A DNA stretch of 64,000 bases, taken from contig NC_052360.1 of NCBI RefSeq assembly GCF_009727055.1, positions 65,885,065-65,949,064 of the forward strand, read 5' to 3'. How positions within the stretch are numbered: position 1 is the first letter of the stretch; every line of letters begins with the position of its first letter. The notes below the pieces were generated by a model. It ran no database searches. It was not told where the DNA came from and worked only from the letters and a program-made list of their open reading frames with translations. Positions 59,432-64,000 of this stretch are shown here, in pieces. The position numbers and the translations under genes are program-made. Source of the stretch: Benincasa hispida. Its lineage: Eukaryota > Streptophyta > Magnoliopsida > Cucurbitales > Cucurbitaceae.

Positions 59432-60099
59432 CTAGCAAGTAAAAAAATGTGAAATTTAGTTAATTTGCTTTAAACATCACTAACAATTTCATTTTAAAAC
59501 TTAAAGTATATTATATCCATAAAAAAGGAAAGATTAAACTTCAATATTAACAAATGAATCTCATGTACAAAATTAAAACCAAAATACACAAATAATTCAT
59601 CCTTCATTATATCCATATACAAACAAAAAATAGAATAACAATTTTATTCATAAACAAATGAATATCCTAATTCCAATCTGAAACAAAACTTTTTATCGGA
59701 ATAATAACACAAACACAACCTACGAATAACATTTATTAGAAAAAAACAAAGAGAAGAAGAGAAAATAATAGGGAAAGGAGAGGAGATTTGAATTGATGGG
59801 GGGACTTAGGGGAAAAGGGGGACGGAAGAGAAAGGAAACGAAACGGGATGAAGGACGGGGGGATGAAGGACGGTGGGGATGGCAGGGTGTGGGGATGAAG
59901 GGGAGGGGAAACAGAAGAGGGGGGACAATATATATTTAAAGTGGATACCATAACAAGTACACTAAAACACATATTTTCCCCTTTAAATTTTAAAACTATA
60001 ATTTTTTTACTTCTAATGTTTCTTTCATTGTCACGAGTAATGCAAATAATTATATTTTGATTGATAGTGAAATGTTGCGAAATTGACAATTAAAGAACA
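59432..60099. repeat. Intergenic with a purine-rich tract at 59748-59925
   Basis: The tract is almost entirely A/G (ggggaaaagggggacgg, gatgaaggacggggg repeated twice). Its complement gives Pro/Ser/Leu-rich frames with no domain. No gene is supported. Confidence 0.6.
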
Positions 60100-61160
60100 T
60101 AAAAAGGAATGTAGAGTAGGGAAGATCGACACACAGATATACGTGGTTCACTAATAGTGTGTTAGCTACGTCCACGGGTAGAGGGAGAACAATATTATTT
60201 GAGAGAATGTTTTCAAAATTACATAAAAAACGGCGTCTCTAGGTTAGAGAGTTTATATATCGCACTACTCTAAAACCTAGGGTCAAAATCGTAAATAATT
60301 GCAAATAAATAAATAGCGAGACTCCCGTACTATGTTGTTCGAAGCGCCAGCAAACAGATTCAAGGCATTTCAACATGAAACATACACAAAATATGGATTA
60401 TTTGCCTTAGATTTAGGATTGTTTTTAATATGTTTTTATCATATTTGCAACGATTTTCAAAATTTATAATCGAGAAGTTAATTACACTCAAAATAAGCCA
60501 AAAAGGACTAAATTAGACTTAAATGAGTCAAAACCAAGTAAGGGACCAAAGAAAGTGAAGAAAAGAGAGGAAAATTGCTATGTATCAAAAGGTAGGGGAG
60601 TGTTGCAACACTGGTCGCCGTAGCGTTGCAACGCTACGATGTGGGATGGTGTTTAACGTTAAAAAGGCAGTAGTTGCACTTTAGGAGGCAACATTGCAAT
60701 GCTAAGCCTGGGCGTTGCAACACTTTGGCAAAAACAGACCAGCGTTGCAACACTGTTGTCGAAGCGTTGCAATGTTGACTTTCCTTATTTGAAAATTTTG
60801 GTAAAGATTTGGATGCCAAATTTCGAGCCTCTGATTAATTGAACGACTATGAACACTGAGGGAAAATTTTGACCTAATTGGAAGACATTCAAACATAATT
60901 TTGAGACCAAAAAGAAAGAGTTCTTGTCCAAGAATAGTGAGCGACGATTGATTGTGGAGACTGTTCAACTTTCCAACTTGCTAGCGGAGAGAAGAGTGAC
61001 GATTTCTACCAAAAGATGAGCATTTTGGATGAGGTTTCTCTGATTCTTCCTTTTTCTCTACTTGAATGCTATCGATTTTGTATAAAATATTTTGTGGTTT
61101 GTATAGGAATAGACCACATAATATTTTATCTCTCTTTATAAAATATCTGAATTGAAAATA
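60100..61160 (+). mobile_element. LTR-retroelement-like sequence with GTTGCAAC motifs
   Basis: At 60128-60190 'gacacacagatatacgtggttcac' and 'gctacgtccacgggtagagggag' appear, phrases common in plant retroelement DNA. From 60560 to 60780 at least six copies of (A)GCGTTGCAAC(G/A)CT-like motifs occur, including a perfect 20-bp palindrome at 60619-60638. No protein is encoded. The element type and ends could not be set. Confidence 0.4.
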
Positions 61161-61790
61161 CTAATATTTTATACGTTTATTGATTTACATGGGTGTAAAT
61201 GACCAATATAGCAAATTCAATAGACCTACTATTTTGAAGACTTGGGCAAATATGCAGATTTTTGGTGTATTGGAGGGGGTTCCTTATGAGAGCCGACTCA
61301 GAATCTTTGCTTATAGCACGAACATTGATCGACGTCCGAAGAACGCTCGACCGATGGAGGCTCGAAAAGTGTCTTCACTTCATCAAATTCAAATCGAAAA
61401 GAGGAAAAAACGGAGTCTTTGTCAGTTTAATCATACCAAGTTGATTATGTAGTCGATAACGATAAGCTTTAGCACCTGATCGCATTTTAATACTTCCAGC
61501 ATCCGGCTTCACCATAGCTGCCTGCTCTCTCCTTCTTCGGCGAACCCTTCAAGAAGTTAGAGCCAATGGGCCAAATAGCATAGCATGTCGTAGAAGGAGA
61601 TAACAGGTGGAGCCAACGACGCCCGGTCCGAGCAAGATCGTCGAGACGCCTACGCGTGGGGCGTAGTAACATAAATTTCAAGACGAAATTCATACGTTCT
61701 CGTACGTGAATGGTTCTTTTTAGTACTAATTTTAAGATTTAAACGATGGCGCTTCACCTTTCATTGTTACAAGAAAAGTGATTTAGGGCT
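61161..61790. other. GC-richer island, possibly organelle-derived
   Basis: About 61290-61690 is clearly GC-richer than the flanks ('cgacgcccggtccgagcaag', 'gagacgcctacgcgtggggc'). The plus-strand frame 61180-61452 (90 codons, starting at a non-ATG codon) ends in a Lys/Arg-rich tail without recognised domain. Composition resembles plant mitochondrial DNA, but no gene was identified, so an organellar insert is only a hypothesis. Confidence 0.3.
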
Positions 61791-63555
61791 CGTTTGGATT
61801 GACTTGAGAAAAAAATGTTTTTCAAAAATTTCATTTTTATTTAAACACTTTTGACAAAGAAAATATTGAAAATACATTTCCACATCTTTTTTTAGTGGTT
61901 GTCAAACACTCTAATATTTTTTAAAATAACCTATTTTTAAATTAAATACTTGAAAATACATTCTAAACAGACGATTGAATGACAAATGAAATTTTCATTA
62001 AAGAATCTATAGTAATTTAGAAATACGATGTATTTCACGGTTAAAATGGTTTTGTATTGTTTTTTTTGTTAAAATCTTCCCCACTTTTTCGAAGTCCACA
62101 ATCACAAGTCTGATATTTCTAAAATGAAATCGACAGGGAAAAGAATCACAATCGTAATCCGTTGCCTTTGTTCATTAATTTGGGTCCCAAATTTTGAGTC
62201 TCGATTATGACTATGAAAATGACGTTAACCAAACCAACTAATGACCACTTCAAAGCCAACTAGAGTTTAATTCTATTGGTATCTAAATATATTAAACATC
62301 AAGAGGTTCGTAGTTTAAATTTTTTCATCTTTAAATTTGGTGAAAAGCAATAATAACTCCATTCGAAAATATTCATATTTCTTGTTTCGTTGGTCGTTTT
62401 TATTTTTATTTTTCAAGAACTAAAAATAAGATGGTGTTTGATAACCAATCCAAACATTAAATTTATAAATTATTGAGGTTAAAAAAAATACTTAGTCTTT
62501 AAACATTTTAAGGAATAAATAACTTAGTCATTGTACGTTAAGTTCTATTACTAGTCTTTACCCATTAATTTTATAATAATTTAATCTTTATCATTATTAC
62601 GATTTATTAAAATTTCTTGCATACATAAATTAATGAGGTGATAAAGTAACCAAATGTATTAATAAACTAAAAAGAAACTAATTTTAAGATTGAATTTGAT
62701 TAGATGATTTGAGTTGAATATAGAAGAACTACCAAGGTAGATGAACACAAGGTAAGGTGGAGTTTTCAAACTAAGTTTTAAGGTGAATCTAAAAAAGTAA
62801 AGCTTCAATGGGGTAAAATTGACCAAAAAAGTCTTAAAAGTTCAAAATCGTACTGGCCTATTCAATTGATTTATTTTTTTGAGAAAAATACACTTTCAAT
62901 CATTGAAATTTAGTTTAAGATGTATTTTATTCTTAAATCTTCAAACCCAACATTTTTTTCCCATAAGGTTTGTTTTTTGTAGCACATTTGTAACTTCATT
63001 TTATGAAATGTGGATGAAAATTGAAGAAGATAAAAGTATAAACTTAATTTTACACCTACGCTGACTTCATCTTCATCAGCAAATGGACCCAGAAATAAGT
63101 TTTTAAAAGATGGGCCCACTTTCATAAATGAAAGCTGAAAGAGATTTTTATTTAAAAAGCATATCTTTGGTCATATATTTTCATAAAGGTCTTTAAATTT
63201 AATTTTTTTAAGAAAAGTCTTTTAGTGTTATTTTTTTAACGGTTTTACCATTTTTTATATTTATTTATATTTGTTTTTTTAATATATTTTTCATATTTTT
63301 GAAGCTATTTTAACGATAGAAAGAGAAAATACATTTAATATAGCTTTTATCATTTATCAATTGGATAGAGAAGATGCATTTATTTTAATTTTTTTTTTAT
63401 TTTTCAATTTGAAAAAAATGCATTTAATGAAATTTTTATTTTTTTTATTTACGTTGATTTTCACAAATTAATTTATTGGTTTTTTTATTGATTAATGATC
63501 ATTTTAAATATACCTTAGAACATTTTGACAGATTGCTCAATGTTTGCCATAAATC
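61791..63555. other. AT-rich intergenic DNA; MITE-like end, SINE-like patch
   Basis: 'agggctcgtttggattgactt' (61786-61806) and 'gttgtcaaacactc' (61909) look like parts of a MITE. At 62255-62340 weak box A/box B-like wording may be an eroded SINE. No gene is supported. Confidence 0.4.
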
Positions 63556-63800
63556 ACCGTCTAAACCAATATATGAAATATACCACAATATGTAAATCTT
63601 CATAAATTTCATTTACACCACAGTATATAAGTCTTTATAAAGTTCATTTACACCACAGTATATATATCATAATATAATAAGTCTAAATAAAAAAAATACT
63701 CCTGTATATTATATAAACGAATACATATACCACAGTATACATCAAATTTCCTACAAAAACTAAAAAGAAGTACATATATATCACAGTATATATAAAAAAT
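63556..63800. repeat. Tandem repeat around 'caccacagtatata'
   Basis: Two adjacent ~37-bp units (about 63592-63665) read 'aa(a/g)tc(t)ttcataaatttcatttacaccacagtatat'; looser copies of 'ataccacagtatac' and 'tatcacagtatata' continue to 63795. Confidence 0.7.
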
Positions 63801-63878
63801 AGGAAAAAAAGTAAAGTCCAACTTCATATGGTAGTTTATAATACATAACCCTCCATCTTCATATCTTATTCTTCAGCC

Positions 63879-64000
63879 ATGATCGTCATGGATCTCCCTG
63901 TCGTCGTCAATCGGATTTGCTCACCTTCTGTGCCTTCGACCGAATCTGCTCAACCCATCATTGTCGATTGGCCCCATGCCATCTGCACCATTCATTTGTC
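63879..64000 (+). CDS. Open reading frame running off the window (hypothetical)
   Basis: An ATG at 63879 opens a frame of 40 codons that stays open to the window end, in a locally GC-richer segment (cctgtcgtcgtcaatcgg). The start of a gene is possible, but GC-rich repeat patches in this window (for example 46800-47100) look similar. No domain can be read from so short a piece. Confidence 0.2.
   Translation, partial: MIVMDLPVVVNRICSPSVPSTESAQPIIVDWPHAICTIHL

Noticed and set aside
59736..60089. Pro/Ser/Leu-rich minus-strand frame of 117 codons
   Set aside because: Complement of a purine-rich tract with no domain or start context.

Overview
This is a stretch of AT-rich plant nuclear DNA from a dicot. 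The gene content (TMK-type receptor kinase, MTR4 helicase, UGT75-type glucosyltransferase), the intron style and the repeat families suggest a cucurbit; that family-level placement is an impression from repeat character and is not proven. Only three protein-coding genes can be supported in 64 kb. The rest is transposable-element debris, simple repeats and anonymous AT-rich DNA.

Layout. 1-8.4 kb: a 41-bp degenerate tandem repeat, a solo LTR (1419-3488) with an exact 5-bp target duplication, and an inverted-repeat element. 8.4-11.5 kb: a complete TMK4/BARK1-like receptor kinase on the minus strand, two exons, 930 aa. 11.6-22.7 kb: inverted-repeat elements, tRNA-derived SINEs and a multi-layer nest. 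In that nest a dead, internally deleted Ty1/copia polyprotein lies inside a copy of an inverted-repeat element; it is interrupted by a 717-bp hAT-type element with an 8-bp target duplication and capped by a truncated LTR. 22.8-24.9 kb: a pyrimidine tract, a 34-bp perfect palindrome, a diverged minisatellite and a small assembly gap. 25.4-29.2 kb: one solo LTR inserted inside another of the same family, both with exact 5-bp target duplications. 33.1-43.9 kb: a complete MTR4 (nuclear-exosome DExH helicase) gene on the minus strand, 14 exons, 994 aa, whose introns carry a TRIM-like element, a SINE piece, a (TA)n tract and a small poly(A) insertion. 44-53 kb: LTR remnants, a hAT-type element, paired copies of an unnamed dispersed repeat and (AT)n tracts. 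53.5-56.4 kb: a complete UGT75-type UDP-glycosyltransferase on the plus strand, two exons, 476 aa, with a GC-AG intron that contains a hAT-type element. 57.7-64 kb: one end of a CACTA element cut off by a 38-bp Nextera mate-pair junction adapter, direct repeats, LTR-like sequence with GTTGCAAC motifs, a GC-richer island of possible organellar origin, and an ORF open at the window edge.

The three genes belong to unrelated processes: auxin/brassinosteroid-linked signalling at the plasma membrane, nuclear RNA surveillance, and small-molecule glucosylation. Nothing suggests they act as a cluster. No operon, CRISPR array, rRNA or intact tRNA gene was seen. I did not find a convincing undescribed biological system. 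The most consequential observation is the sequencing adapter at 57915-57952, because the order of sequence on either side of it cannot be trusted.
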